64,000 bases of DNA from Mesorhizobium atlanticum (GTDB lineage: Bacteria > Pseudomonadota > Alphaproteobacteria > Rhizobiales > Rhizobiaceae). Made by a program: the position numbers and the translations under genes. Of this stretch, positions 1-9,333 are shown one piece after another (the first letter of the stretch is position 1; each line of letters opens with the position of its first letter). The stretch is taken from assembly GCF_003289965.1 (NCBI RefSeq), contig NZ_QMBQ01000001.1, positions 558,001 to 622,000 on the forward strand, in the 5' to 3' direction. Below the pieces are notes generated by a model that searched no databases, was not told the DNA's origin, and was given only the letters and a program-made list of their open reading frames with translations.

Positions 1-1757
1 TCGGGATGTGAGCGGATCTGGTCGTAAAGCGCGATGGCCTCCAGGATGTTGAGCAATTGGCGCTTGTATTCGTGGATGCGCTTGACCTGGATGTCGAACA
101 GCGCCGACGGGTCGAGCCGGATGCCCAGCCGGTCGGCGACGAGGTTGGCGAGCCGCGCCTTGTTCTGCCGCTTCACGGCGGCGAACTTTTCGCGGAAGGC
201 CGCGTCGTCGGCGAGCGGATCGAGATCCTTGATCCTCTCGATGTCGTCCATGAAGCGGTCGCCGATCACCTCACGGGCAAGCGCGGTGAGGCCGGGATTG
301 CACTGGATCAGCCATCGGCGGGGCGTGATGCCGTTGGTCTTGTTGTTGATGCGGTCGGGATAGAGCTTGTGGAGATCGGCGAACACCGTCTCCTTCATCA
401 GTTCGGTGTGCAGCGCCGAGACGCCGTTGATCGAATGCGAGCCGACAAAGGCAAGGTTGCCCATGCGCACCCGGCGGTCGCCATTTTCCTGGATCAGCGA
501 AATCCGGGCGATCTGCTCGCCCGAGAATTTTCCGGTGGCCCGCGCCTCCAGCAGAACCTGCGCATTGATGGCGTAGACGATCTGCATGTGGCGCGGCAAA
601 AGCCGCTCGAACAGCGGCACCGGCCAGCTTTCCAGCGCCTCGGGCAGCAGCGTGTGGTTGGTGTAGCCGAAGGTGCGCTTGGTAATGCCCCAGGCAAGGT
701 CGAAATCCATGCCATGGACGTCCATCAGCAGCCGCATCAGCTCCGGCACCGCGACCGCGGGATGCGTGTCATTGAGGTGGATCGCCGCCTTGTCGGGCAA
801 GGACTTCAGGTCGCCATACTGGCTGAGATGGCGCTGGACGATGTCCTGCAGCGAAGCGGTCGAGAAGAAATACTCCTGCCGCAGCCGCAGTTCCTGGCCG
901 GCCATGTGGGAATCGGCCGGATAAAGCACGCGCGACAGCGCGTCGGCCTTGTTGCTTTCGGCCAGCGCGCCGATGTGATCGCCGGCGTTGAACTTGTCGA
1001 GCAGGATCGGGTCGATCGGCATGCCGGACCAGAGCCTCAGCGTGTTGACGCGGTTGGCGCGCCAGCCGGCCACCGGCGTGTCATAGGCGACGGCAAGCAC
1101 GTGCTCGGTCGGCTTCCAGACATGGCGCTCGAGCCGGCCGTCCTTGGAAGTGATCGATTCCACCGAGCCGCCGAAGCCGACCTCGAAGGAGCGCTCGCGC
1201 CGCTCGAACTCCCATGGATTGCCGTGATCGAGCCAGGTCTCCGGCAACTCGACCTGCCAGCCACCCTGGATTTCCTGGCGGAACATGCCATTGGCGTAGC
1301 GGATGCCGTAGCCATGAGCGGGGATGTCGACGGTCGCCATGCTTTCCATGAAGCAGGCGGCGAGACGGCCGAGGCCGCCATTGCCGAGCGCTGCGTCCGG
1401 CTCGAGGCCGGCGATCAGGTCGAGGTCGACGCCGAGCGAGGACAGCGCCTCGCGCATGTTCTCCATCAGGCCGAGATTGGAGAAGGCGTCGCGCATCAGG
1501 CGGCCGATCAGGAATTCGAGCGAGAGGTAATAAACCCGCTTTTCCTGCTGGTCGTAGGCTTCCTTGGTCGCCTGGATCCAGTGGTCGACGATGCGGTCGC
1601 GCACCACCTTGATCGAGGCGGTCAGCCAGTCATAGGGCGTGGCGACGGTGGTGTCCTTGCCGACCCGGTATTTGAGCGACATCAAGACTTCTTCGGCAAG
1701 CGTCTTGGGATCGGGATTGTCAAGGACAGGGACTTCGATCGTCATGGCGGATGTCAT
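1..1757 (-). CDS. glgP: Glycogen phosphorylase, N-terminal part (cut by window edge)
   Basis: Glycogen/starch phosphorylase (GT35), which releases glucose-1-phosphate from alpha-1,4-glucan in the cytoplasm using PLP. About 585 codons are present; the family is usually 800-840 residues, so the C-terminal part including the PLP lysine lies outside the window. Visible family motifs include YYLSLEFLIGRLM near residues 76-88, ALGNGGLGRLAACFMESMA near 123-141, and VKRIHEYKRQLLN close to the cut end. The ATG at 1757 is chosen because GAGAGG lies just upstream at good spacing; a second in-frame ATG lies at 1745. No other glycogen gene is visible because the downstream side is cut. Confidence 0.96.
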   Translation of the reverse strand, partial: MTSAMTIEVPVLDNPDPKTLAEEVLMSLKYRVGKDTTVATPYDWLTASIKVVRDRIVDHWIQATKEAYDQQEKRVYYLSLEFLIGRLMRDAFSNLGLMENMREALSSLGVDLDLIAGLEPDAALGNGGLGRLAACFMESMATVDIPAHGYGIRYANGMFRQEIQGGWQVELPETWLDHGNPWEFERRERSFEVGFGGSVESITSKDGRLERHVWKPTEHVLAVAYDTPVAGWRANRVNTLRLWSGMPIDPILLDKFNAGDHIGALAESNKADALSRVLYPADSHMAGQELRLRQEYFFSTASLQDIVQRHLSQYGDLKSLPDKAAIHLNDTHPAVAVPELMRLLMDVHGMDFDLAWGITKRTFGYTNHTLLPEALESWPVPLFERLLPRHMQIVYAINAQVLLEARATGKFSGEQIARISLIQENGDRRVRMGNLAFVGSHSINGVSALHTELMKETVFADLHKLYPDRINNKTNGITPRRWLIQCNPGLTALAREVIGDRFMDDIERIKDLDPLADDAAFREKFAAVKRQNKARLANLVADRLGIRLDPSALFDIQVKRIHEYKRQLLNILEAIALYDQIRSHP

Positions 1758-1896
1758 TTCGCCTCTCGTTCATTTGGCCTGATCATAGCGGCTTTCGCCG
1801 TTCCTCCCAGCCCATCCTATCGCATTGCAGCATGCGTTCAATCGATTTAGTGATCGAGCCGTCGCCCGCCTGCTGCAATTGACCCATTCCTGGAGA

Positions 1897-2679
<783 letters not shown>

Positions 2680-2681
2680 GA

Positions 2682-3746
2682 TTACACCGAAACCTTTCTG
2701 ATCCACTGGTCGATCGCAACGGCGCCGATGATCAGCACGCCGGTGAGCAGCACTTTCCATTGCGGATCGGCGCCCAGCATGTTTAGGCCCATCGAGACGA
2801 CGCCGACGATCATGGCGCCGAACAGCGTGCCGAGGATCGAGCCGCGGCCGCCGAAGAGCGAGATGCCGCCGATCACCGTCGCGGTAATCGCCTGCAGATT
2901 GTAGTCGGTGACGGCGGCGGACGGCGAGATCGAGCCGTTGCGGCCGATGGAGACCCAGGCCGCGAAGGCGGCGATCAGGCCGGCAAGCGTGTAGACGGCC
3001 ATCAGCACCTTCTTGGTCTGGATGCCGGAAAGCTTGGCCGCCTCGGGGTCGTCGCCGACGGCATAGACATGGCGCCCCCAGGCGGTGTGGTTGAGCACAT
3101 ACCAGAGCAGCATCACCAGCAGGACCATGGCGATGACGCCGGCCGTCAGCACGGCCGAACCGACCCTGAAGCTCAGCGCGAAGAAGTGCAGCAGCGGCGC
3201 CTGGGCGTCGACATCGGCGTCGCGGATCGTCTCATTGGCCGAATAGATGAAATTCGTCGCCATGACGATGTTCCAGGTGCCGAGCGTGACGATGAAAGGC
3301 GGCAGCTTCATGTAGGCGACGAGCAGGCCGTTGAGCAGGCCGCAGGCCGCGCCGGCGGCAAGGCCGAGAAGCACGGCCAGGATGGTCGGCATGCCGTAGG
3401 TGATGGCGCAGTTGCCCATGATGACGGCCGAGATCACCATGATCACGCCGATCGAAAGGTCGATGCCGGCGGTGAGGATGACCAGCGTCTGGGCGGCGCC
3501 CAAAATGCCGACGATGGCGATCTGCTGCAGGATCAGCGTCAGCGTGTAGGATGAAAAGAAGCGGCTGCCGATAGCGATGCCGAAGATGATGATCGACAGC
3601 ACCAGCACGATCAGCGGCACCGCCGCCGGCGTGGAATGCAGGAAGTGCTGGGCGCGCTTCACAAACGATTTGCCGTGCTCCTCGAAGGCGGCGACGCTGG
3701 TATCGCTGCCCGAGAGAACCTTCTCGAATTCCTGAATTTGAGACAT
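2682..3746 (-). CDS. frcC: Fructose-type sugar ABC transporter, permease
   Basis: Inner-membrane permease of the BPD_transp_2 (RbsC-like) family, 354 residues. After a soluble N-terminal stretch of about 40 residues, many hydrophobic segments follow, starting with a helix around PLIVLVLSIIIFGIAIG. The repeated Gly-rich AAQTLVILTAGIDLSIG and VIGGISLFGGRGSILGTLFG segments are characteristic of this family. The ATG at 3746 is chosen because GGGAGGAG stands just upstream; an in-frame ATG 30 nt earlier lacks such a site. A 158-nt gap with a strong stem-loop separates it from frcB. Confidence 0.92.
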   Translation of the reverse strand: MSQIQEFEKVLSGSDTSVAAFEEHGKSFVKRAQHFLHSTPAAVPLIVLVLSIIIFGIAIGSRFFSSYTLTLILQQIAIVGILGAAQTLVILTAGIDLSIGVIMVISAVIMGNCAITYGMPTILAVLLGLAAGAACGLLNGLLVAYMKLPPFIVTLGTWNIVMATNFIYSANETIRDADVDAQAPLLHFFALSFRVGSAVLTAGVIAMVLLVMLLWYVLNHTAWGRHVYAVGDDPEAAKLSGIQTKKVLMAVYTLAGLIAAFAAWVSIGRNGSISPSAAVTDYNLQAITATVIGGISLFGGRGSILGTLFGAMIVGVVSMGLNMLGADPQWKVLLTGVLIIGAVAIDQWIRKVSV

Positions 3747-3853
3747 ATCTCCTCCCGTCTCACGGAACTTCGTCATGGCTCCGTGCCGCGTTTACGCATT
3801 CCGGTCTGTCGCCGGGCTTATCAGCGCTTACGAAAATGCATCGTCCACCCGAT

Positions 3854-3880
3854 GCGGCCGGGGATCAAGCCCCCAGCCGC
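3854..3880 (-). promoter_or_regulatory. Intercistronic stem-loop between frcB and frcC
   Basis: On the transcript strand GCGGCTGGGG and CCCCGGCCGC form a 10-bp stem with one G:U pair and a 7-nt loop, 24 nt after the frcB stop. There is no U-run after it, so it is unlikely to be a full intrinsic terminator. Hairpins in this position commonly protect the binding-protein message and raise its level over the membrane components; that role is inferred here. Confidence 0.6.
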
Positions 3881-3904
3881 AAGGTTTGTGCGCTCAGGCG
3901 GACA

Positions 3905-4939
3905 TCAGCCCCAGCACTTGGCGAGGCCTTCCTTGGTGTCGATGGACTTGACACCGTTGGCCGGCTTGTCGGTCACGAGGTTGACACCGGTGTCGAAGAA
4001 GTTCTTGCCCTCGGTCGGCTTCGGCTTGGTGCCGTCCTTGGCATATTTGGCGATGGCCTCGATACCGAGCGCGGCCATCTGCAGCGGATATTGCTGCGAG
4101 GTGGCGCCGATCACGCCTTCGGTAACCGACTTCACGCCCGGGCAACCGCCGTCGACCGAGACGATCAGCACCTGCTTTTCGAGGCCAACGGCCTTGAGGG
4201 CCTGATAGGCGCCGACAGCGGCGGGCTCGTTGATGGTGTGGATGACGTTGATGGTGTTGTCCTTCTGCAGGAGATTCTCCATCGCCTTGCGGCCGCCTTC
4301 CTCGTTGCCGTTGGTGACGTCATGGCCAACGATGCGCGGGTCGGTCTCGTCGCCGATCTTGTTGGGGTCCTTAACGTCGATGCCATAGCCCATCATGAAG
4401 CCCTGGTCGCGCAGCACGTCGACAGTCGGCTGCGAGGGGGTGAGGTCGAGGAAGCCGATCTTGGCGTCCTTGGCCTTGTCGCCGAGCGTCGCGGCGGCCC
4501 AGGCGCCGATCAGCTTGCCGGCTTCGAGGTTGTCGGTGGCGAAGGTGGCGTCGGCGGCATCGATCGGATCGAGCGGCGTGTCGAGCGCGATCACCAGCAG
4601 GCCGGCGTCACGCGCCTTCTTCACCGTCGGCACGATGCCCTTGGTGTCGGACGCGGTGATCAGGATGCCCTTGGCGCCGTCGGCGATGCAGCTTTCGATC
4701 GCCGCCACCTGACTTTCGCTGTCGCCGTCGATCTTGCCGGCATAGGTCTTGAGGTCGACGCCGAGTTCCTTGGCTTTGGCGGTCGCGCCCTCCTTCATCT
4801 TGACGAAGAAGGGGTTGGTGTCGGTCTTGGTGATCAGGCAGGCGCCGACGCCCGCGGCCGATGCCGACGAAGCGAACGCCATCAGGCCCAAGCCGGCGGC
4901 CGCAAACACGGTAGACTTCAGCAGTGATTTCTTGGTCAC
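3905..4939 (-). CDS. frcB: Fructose-type sugar ABC transporter, periplasmic binding protein
   Basis: Periplasmic sugar-binding protein of the Peripla_BP_4 (RbsB-like) family, 344 residues. The N-terminus [18 protein letters not shown] followed by ASSASA-A is a Sec signal peptide with cleavage near residue 28. The mature part opens with [19 protein letters not shown], typical for sugar-binding proteins, and contains the [19 protein letters not shown] and [11 protein letters not shown] strands. The GTG at 4939 is preferred over upstream codons because GGGAGGAAAATC directly precedes it and because it puts the signal peptide at the true N-terminus. First gene of frcBCA, transcribed away from the ROK regulator. 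Confidence 0.93.
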   Translation of the reverse strand: MTKKSLLKSTVFAAAGLGLMAFASSASAAGVGACLITKTDTNPFFVKMKEGATAKAKELGVDLKTYAGKIDGDSESQVAAIESCIADGAKGILITASDTKGIVPTVKKARDAGLLVIALDTPLDPIDAADATFATDNLEAGKLIGAWAAATLGDKAKDAKIGFLDLTPSQPTVDVLRDQGFMMGYGIDVKDPNKIGDETDPRIVGHDVTNGNEEGGRKAMENLLQKDNTINVIHTINEPAAVGAYQALKAVGLEKQVLIVSVDGGCPGVKSVTEGVIGATSQQYPLQMAALGIEAIAKYAKDGTKPKPTEGKNFFDTGVNLVTDKPANGVKSIDTKEGLAKCWG

Positions 4940-5049
4940 GATTTTCCTCCCAATGGAACTGTTGCGGACGCCGGCCACCCGGCGCCTCAAGCGCGTCCAC
5001 CTTTTCTCCCAGCGTGGACACATCTCAAAAAACACCAGGACAGAACGGC

Positions 5050-5085
5050 TGTCAATAATTAAATCACTCTTATTTATTATTGACA
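5050..5085. promoter_or_regulatory. Divergent frcB/frcR operator: perfect 10-bp inverted repeat
   Basis: TGTCAATAAT (5050-5059) and ATTATTGACA (5076-5085) are exact reverse complements separated by 16 nt in the 209-nt gap between frcB and frcR. Each arm carries an outward-facing TTGACA hexamer, so both presumed -35 boxes are embedded in the palindrome. The -10 boxes are not obvious: CATTCT lies 17 nt from the plus-strand TTGACA, and only a T-rich stretch lies on the minus side. The arrangement suits a sugar-responsive repressor, most likely the adjacent ROK protein, controlling both directions. Confidence 0.65.
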
Positions 5086-5148
5086 CTCTTGCGCCGTTCA
5101 CTCATTCTGAACGAAAAGCATCGCGGGGAAACAGACGGGAGGAACAGG

Positions 5149-6372
5149 GTGGAGACCGGCATTGCGAGGCACGGTTCGCCCGAGGCGTTGGAGCGCCGGC
5201 TGCATCGCGGCACCAACCAAAGCGGCATGCGCGACCATAATGAGCGGTTGGTGCTGTCCCTGGTGCGCCAGCACGGCAGCCTGGCCAAATCCGATATCGC
5301 GCGCATGACCGGGCTGTCGGCCCAGACGGTGTCGGTCATCATGCGCGAGCTCGAGGAAGACAAGCTGCTGGTCCGCCAGGCGCCGCTGCGCGGCAAGATC
5401 GGCCAGCCTTCGATCCCGATGGCGCTGAACCCCGAAGGCGCCTTCTTCATCGGCCTCAAGATCGGTCGCCGCAGCGCGGAGCTGGTGCTGATCGACTTCC
5501 TCGGCAATGTGCGCGCCATGCTGCAGCACTCCTACCGCTATCCCGCGCCGCGCGAGACCGTCGAGTTCGTCACCGCCGGCATCAGGACGATGCGCGGCGA
5601 ACTGACGCCGGCGCAGGACAAACGCATTGCCGGGCTCGGCGTCGCCATGCCGTTCGAACTGTGGAACTGGGCCGATACGGCCGGCGCGCCGCGCGACGTG
5701 ATGGAGGAATGGCGCCATCGCGACATACGCGCCGACATCCAGGCGCAGTGCGAGTTCCCCGTCTACCTGCAGAACGACGCGACCTCGGCTTGCGGCGCCG
5801 AGCTTGTCTTCGGCCAGGCGGGCGCGGCGCGCGACTTCGTCTATTTCTATATCGGCGCCTTTGCCGGCGGCGGCATCGTTCTCAATGGCCGTCTTTACAG
5901 CGGGCCGAAGGGGAACGCCGGCGCGCTCGGATCGATGCCGGTGCCGGGGCCGGACGGCAAGCCGACGCAGCTCATCGACGTCGCCTCGATCGCGATGCTG
6001 GAGAAAGCGCTTTCCGCCAAAGGCATCGACGGCTCCTATCTGTGGACCTCGCCGCAGGAATGGGGCGACATCGGCGCCGAGCTCGACGAGTGGATCGCCA
6101 GCGCCTCGCGCGCGCTTGCCTATGCCATCGTCGCGGCCTCGTCCGTCATCGATTTCGAAGCGGCGGTGATCGACGGCTGGATGCCGCTCGACGTGCGGCG
6201 CCGTCTTGTCGAGGCAATCCGGCAAGCCATTTCCGGCATCGACGCCGAGGGACTGAAGCTGCCCTTCGTGCGCGAGGGAACTGTCGGCATCCATGCGCGG
6301 GCGCTGGGCGGCGCCAGCCTGCCGCTTTCCGAGCGCTTCCTGGTCGGGCGGAACACATCCGGGGGCGCCTGA
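5149..6372 (+). CDS. ROK-family transcriptional regulator of the frc locus
   Basis: Winged-helix N-terminus plus ROK domain, 407 residues. The helix-turn-helix lies around 31-75 (NERLVLSLVRQHGSLAKSDI, then ARMTGLSAQTVSVIMRELEE). The ROK part shows GAFAGGGIVLNGRLYSGPKG and GNAGALG, but the CxCGxxGCxE zinc motif found in many ROK repressors is absent and replaced by a Cys-free PTQLIDVASIAMLEKAL stretch. The GTG at 5149 is chosen because GGGAGG precedes it by 6 nt. Divergent from frcB and followed 2 nt later by the RbsD/FucU gene, so it probably senses the imported sugar or its phosphate and represses transport. Confidence 0.88.
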   Translation: METGIARHGSPEALERRLHRGTNQSGMRDHNERLVLSLVRQHGSLAKSDIARMTGLSAQTVSVIMRELEEDKLLVRQAPLRGKIGQPSIPMALNPEGAFFIGLKIGRRSAELVLIDFLGNVRAMLQHSYRYPAPRETVEFVTAGIRTMRGELTPAQDKRIAGLGVAMPFELWNWADTAGAPRDVMEEWRHRDIRADIQAQCEFPVYLQNDATSACGAELVFGQAGAARDFVYFYIGAFAGGGIVLNGRLYSGPKGNAGALGSMPVPGPDGKPTQLIDVASIAMLEKALSAKGIDGSYLWTSPQEWGDIGAELDEWIASASRALAYAIVAASSVIDFEAAVIDGWMPLDVRRRLVEAIRQAISGIDAEGLKLPFVREGTVGIHARALGGASLPLSERFLVGRNTSGGA

Positions 6373-6374
6373 CC

Positions 6375-6821
6375 ATGCTGATCGGCATCCCCTCACTGCT
6401 CGGGCCGCAGTTCCTGGCGACGCTCAGGGCAATGGGCCATGGCGACGAGATCGCAATCGTCGACGGCAATTATCCGGCAGAGGAACAGGCGCGCCGGCTG
6501 ATCCGCGCGGATGGCCACCATATCATCCCGGTGCTTGACGCCGTGCTCAGCGTGCTGCCGGTGGACGAGGCGGTGCCGGAAGCGCTGTTCCGTGCCTCGG
6601 TCAACGGCGACCCGGCGCTGGCAGACCCCGTGCATCGCGAGATGGAAGCGGTTTGCGCCAGACGCGTGCCGGGTCATAAGGTGGTTGCGCTGGCCGGGCC
6701 CGACTTCTATGCACGCGTCAAGGCCGCGCATGCTATCGTCGCGACCAGCGAACCCAGGCTTTTTGCCAACATCATCATCCGCAAGGGCGTGATCCATCCG
6801 CCGGAGACCAAGACGACATGA
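6375..6821 (+). CDS. RbsD/FucU family protein (sugar mutarotase-like)
   Basis: RbsD/FucU domain protein of 148 residues, complete for the family. Members interconvert anomers of ribose or fucose so that the kinase receives the right form. The family motif MGHGDEIAIVDGNYPA lies at 20-35. The gene starts 2 nt after the regulator stop and its own stop overlaps the kinase start as ATGA, so translation of the three genes is probably coupled. A role as anomerase for the sugar imported by FrcBCA is inferred from position; the substrate is not read from sequence. Confidence 0.85.
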   Translation: MLIGIPSLLGPQFLATLRAMGHGDEIAIVDGNYPAEEQARRLIRADGHHIIPVLDAVLSVLPVDEAVPEALFRASVNGDPALADPVHREMEAVCARRVPGHKVVALAGPDFYARVKAAHAIVATSEPRLFANIIIRKGVIHPPETKTT

Positions 6822-7741
6822 TCCTCTGCTGTGGCGAAGCCCTGATCGACATGCTGCCGCGCATCACGACCGAAGGCGAAGCCGCCTTCGCGCCCTATGT
6901 CGGCGGGGCGGTGTTCAATTCGGCGATCGCGCTCGGCCGGCTCGGCGCCCCGGCGGGATTCTTCTCGGGCCTCTCCTCAGACTTGTTCGGCGGCCAGTTC
7001 CGCGACGCGCTCGGCGCCAGCAAGGTGAGCTCCACCTATGCGCACACGTCCCCTCGCCCGACCACGCTCGCCTTCGTTCGGCTTAACAACGGCCAGGCGA
7101 CCTACACCTTCTATGACGAGAACACCGCCGGGCGCATGCTGACCGTCGAGGACCTGCCGAAGCTCGGCGCCGAGATCGAGGCGATGCTGTTCGGCGCGAT
7201 CAGCCTGATCTCCGAGCCGGCCGGGTCGGCCTATGAGGAGTTCATGCGGCGCGAGCACGAAACCCGCGTGATGATGCTCGATCCCAACATCCGGCCGAAC
7301 TTCATCCCGGACAAGGCCAAGCATCTCAGACGCATCCGCGAGATGATGGCGATGGCCGACATCGTCAAGCTCTCGGACGAGGACCTCAAATGGTTCGACG
7401 AGGCCGGCTCGCATGAGGATGTGGTGCGCAATTGGCTGGATCGCGGGCCGAAGCTGATCGTCGTCACGCATGGCAGCGAAGGCGCCGTCGGCTACAGCAA
7501 GGCGCATAAGGTCACGGTCATGCCGCAAAAGGTTAAGGTGGTCGACACGGTCGGCGCCGGCGACACGTTCAATGCGGGCATCCTTGCCTCGCTGCACGAA
7601 CAGGGGCTGCTCACCAAGGCGGCGATCGGCAGCCTCTCCGAGGACGCCATCCGCAACGCGCTGGAGCTCGGCGCCAAGGCATCCGCCGTGACGGTTTCGC
7701 GGGCCGGCGCCAATCCGCCCTGGCGGCACGAAATCGCCTGA
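6818..7741 (+). CDS. PfkB-family sugar kinase (fructokinase-like)
   Basis: Ribokinase-family (PfkB) carbohydrate kinase, 307 residues. The N-terminal GGAVFNSAIALGRLGAPAG is the substrate-lid region and VDTVGAGDTFNAGI near 242-255 is the anion-hole signature, with D249 the expected catalytic base. It overlaps the RbsD/FucU gene by 4 nt. Cytoplasmic phosphorylation of the sugar delivered by FrcBCA, to fructose-6-phosphate if the sugar is fructose, fits the locus. In the described Sinorhizobium frc operon a kinase-like gene follows the transporter; here the kinase is on the divergent transcript. Confidence 0.88.
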   Translation: MILCCGEALIDMLPRITTEGEAAFAPYVGGAVFNSAIALGRLGAPAGFFSGLSSDLFGGQFRDALGASKVSSTYAHTSPRPTTLAFVRLNNGQATYTFYDENTAGRMLTVEDLPKLGAEIEAMLFGAISLISEPAGSAYEEFMRREHETRVMMLDPNIRPNFIPDKAKHLRRIREMMAMADIVKLSDEDLKWFDEAGSHEDVVRNWLDRGPKLIVVTHGSEGAVGYSKAHKVTVMPQKVKVVDTVGAGDTFNAGILASLHEQGLLTKAAIGSLSEDAIRNALELGAKASAVTVSRAGANPPWRHEIA

Positions 7742-7814
7742 GCCGTTGTCCGGATTGGTCGGAAGATCTGCCCCAGCCGATCACTTTATGTTTCTGAAGT
7801 TGGAACGACGCGAT

Positions 7815-7839
7815 AAAAGGCATTGAAAATGCTCTTTTT
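7815..7839 (+). terminator. Candidate intrinsic terminator after the kinase gene
   Basis: AAAAG-GCATT, loop GAA, AATGC-(T)-CTTTT forms a stem with one bulged T, followed by another T. It lies about 75 nt after the kinase stop. The stem is AT-rich in its lower half, so strength is uncertain. Confidence 0.45.
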
Positions 7840-7991
7840 AGCTCGGTTTTCCGGCTTCTTCGGGCGTTGCGCCGGCAAAGAGCGGTAACAGGCTGCGACA
7901 CATAAGCAATTTGCCCCGGACCCGGCCGGCTTTCTCAGCCGCGCCAAGTCTGGTACCAGCGGACCGGTTTATTGGCATTTTGAGGCCGGAC

Positions 7992-9134
7992 ATGCAGTTC
8001 ATCGATCTTGGCGCGCAGCGCGAACGAATCCGCGACCGGCTGAAGGCCGCGATCGACAAGGTGGTCGAAGACGGCCGCTATATCCTGGGACCCCAGGTCA
8101 CCGAATTCGAGAACAAGCTCGCGGCCTATATCGGCGTCAAGCATGTGGTCGCCTGCGCCAACGGGACCGACGCGCTGCTCCTGCCGCTGTTTGCTGCCGG
8201 CATCGGCCCGGGCGACGCGGTGTTCGTGCCGAGCTTCACCTTCGCCGCGACGGCCGAGGTTGTGGCGCTGGCGAAGGCCGAGCCGGTCTTCGTCGACGTC
8301 GACCGCGATACCTACAACATCGACATCGCCAGCCTCGAAGCGGCGATCGAGATGATCAAGAAGGAAGGTCGGCTGAAGCCCAAGGCGATCATTCCCGTCG
8401 ACCTGTTCGGCCTTTCGGCCGACTACGAGGCGATCATGGCGATCGCCAAGCGCGAGAACCTTCTGGTGATCGAGGACGCCGCGCAGTCGATGGGCGGTTC
8501 CGCCGACGGCACCATGTGCGGCGCCTTCGGCCATGTCGGCTCCACCAGCTTTTATCCGGCCAAGCCCCTTGGCTGCTACGGCGATGGCGGCGCCATGTTC
8601 ACCAATGACGGCGCGCTGGCCGAGAAGCTCCGCTCCTTCGCCTTTCACGGCAAGGGCGAGACGCAATACGACAATGTCCGCGTCGGCATCAATTCGCGCC
8701 TCGACACACTGCAGGCGGCGATCCTTATCGAGAAGCTCGCCATCCTCGAAGAGGAGATGGTGGCCAGGCAGGTTGTGGCGGACCGTTACGCAAAGGGTCT
8801 CGGCGACATCGTCAAGGCATCGCGCAATCTGGGCCACGGCCGCTCTGCCTGGGCGCAATACGCGATCGAGACGCCGAAGCGCGATGGGTTGAAAGCGCAT
8901 CTCGGCGAAAAAGGCATCCCGTCGGTGATCTATTATGTGAAGCCGTTGCATGAGCAGGTGGCCTACGAGGACTATCCGCGCACGCCCACCGGCCTTGCCG
9001 TCTCGGAAACGCTGCCGAAGCAGATCCTCTGCCTGCCGATGCACGCCTATCTCAGCGAAGCCGACCAGGACCGCATCATCGAGACGATCCGCAACTACAT
9101 CGGCTCGAACTCGGCGCATGTCGCGGCGGCTTGA
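7992..9134 (+). CDS. DegT/DnrJ/EryC1/StrS-family sugar aminotransferase
   Basis: PLP-dependent sugar aminotransferase, 380 residues, of the type that converts a nucleotide-linked keto-sugar to an amino sugar for surface glycans. The N-terminus MQFIDLGAQRERIR is typical. The cofactor aspartate lies in VIEDAAQSMGG (D162), and the Schiff-base lysine is expected at K191 in SFYPAKPLGCYGDGGA. The C-terminal half carries the GKGETQYDNVRVGINSRLDT segment. The ATG at 7992 is supported by TGAGG upstream and removes a low-complexity leader. The FlaA1/PglF-like dehydratase at 17199-19226 could supply its keto-sugar substrate; the exact sugar is unknown. Confidence 0.9.
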   Translation: MQFIDLGAQRERIRDRLKAAIDKVVEDGRYILGPQVTEFENKLAAYIGVKHVVACANGTDALLLPLFAAGIGPGDAVFVPSFTFAATAEVVALAKAEPVFVDVDRDTYNIDIASLEAAIEMIKKEGRLKPKAIIPVDLFGLSADYEAIMAIAKRENLLVIEDAAQSMGGSADGTMCGAFGHVGSTSFYPAKPLGCYGDGGAMFTNDGALAEKLRSFAFHGKGETQYDNVRVGINSRLDTLQAAILIEKLAILEEEMVARQVVADRYAKGLGDIVKASRNLGHGRSAWAQYAIETPKRDGLKAHLGEKGIPSVIYYVKPLHEQVAYEDYPRTPTGLAVSETLPKQILCLPMHAYLSEADQDRIIETIRNYIGSNSAHVAAA

Positions 9135-9144
9135 ACAGCACCTT

Positions 9145-9302
9145 CGTCATCCTCGGGCTTGACCCGAGGATCCATGCCGTGACCTTCGACGTCGAGCACA
9201 ACGGTGCAGAATTCTGTAACAGCTGCAACGCTTTACCCGCAACGGCATGAATCCTAGGGTCTGCGCGCGCCGCTTCGCTCCTTGCTCCGCCCCAGGATGA
9301 CG
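9145..9302. repeat. Intergenic palindromic repeat element (about 158 bp)
   Basis: The element begins CGTCATCCT and ends AGGATGACG (exact inverted termini). It contains a second inverted pair, positions 9161-9180 against 9242-9261, matching at 18 of 20 bases (the arm includes GAGGATCCATGCCGT). It fills most of the gap between two convergent genes. CGTCATCCTCGGGCTTGACC-type sequences are familiar as dispersed non-coding elements in rhizobial genomes; that membership is from memory, while the inverted structure is seen directly. Confidence 0.7.
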
Positions 9303-9333
9303 CGACAATTGGCGGCTGCCAATCACCAACGCT

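Noticed and set aside
57..1850. Long plus-strand open frame opposite glycogen phosphorylase
   Set aside because: Antisense shadow of a high-GC gene; its residues are Arg/Asp/His-rich without motifs, whereas the minus strand encodes a clear phosphorylase.
3854..3880. Intrinsic terminator after frcB
   Set aside because: The stem is good but no U-run follows and the operon clearly continues, so it is listed as an intercistronic hairpin.
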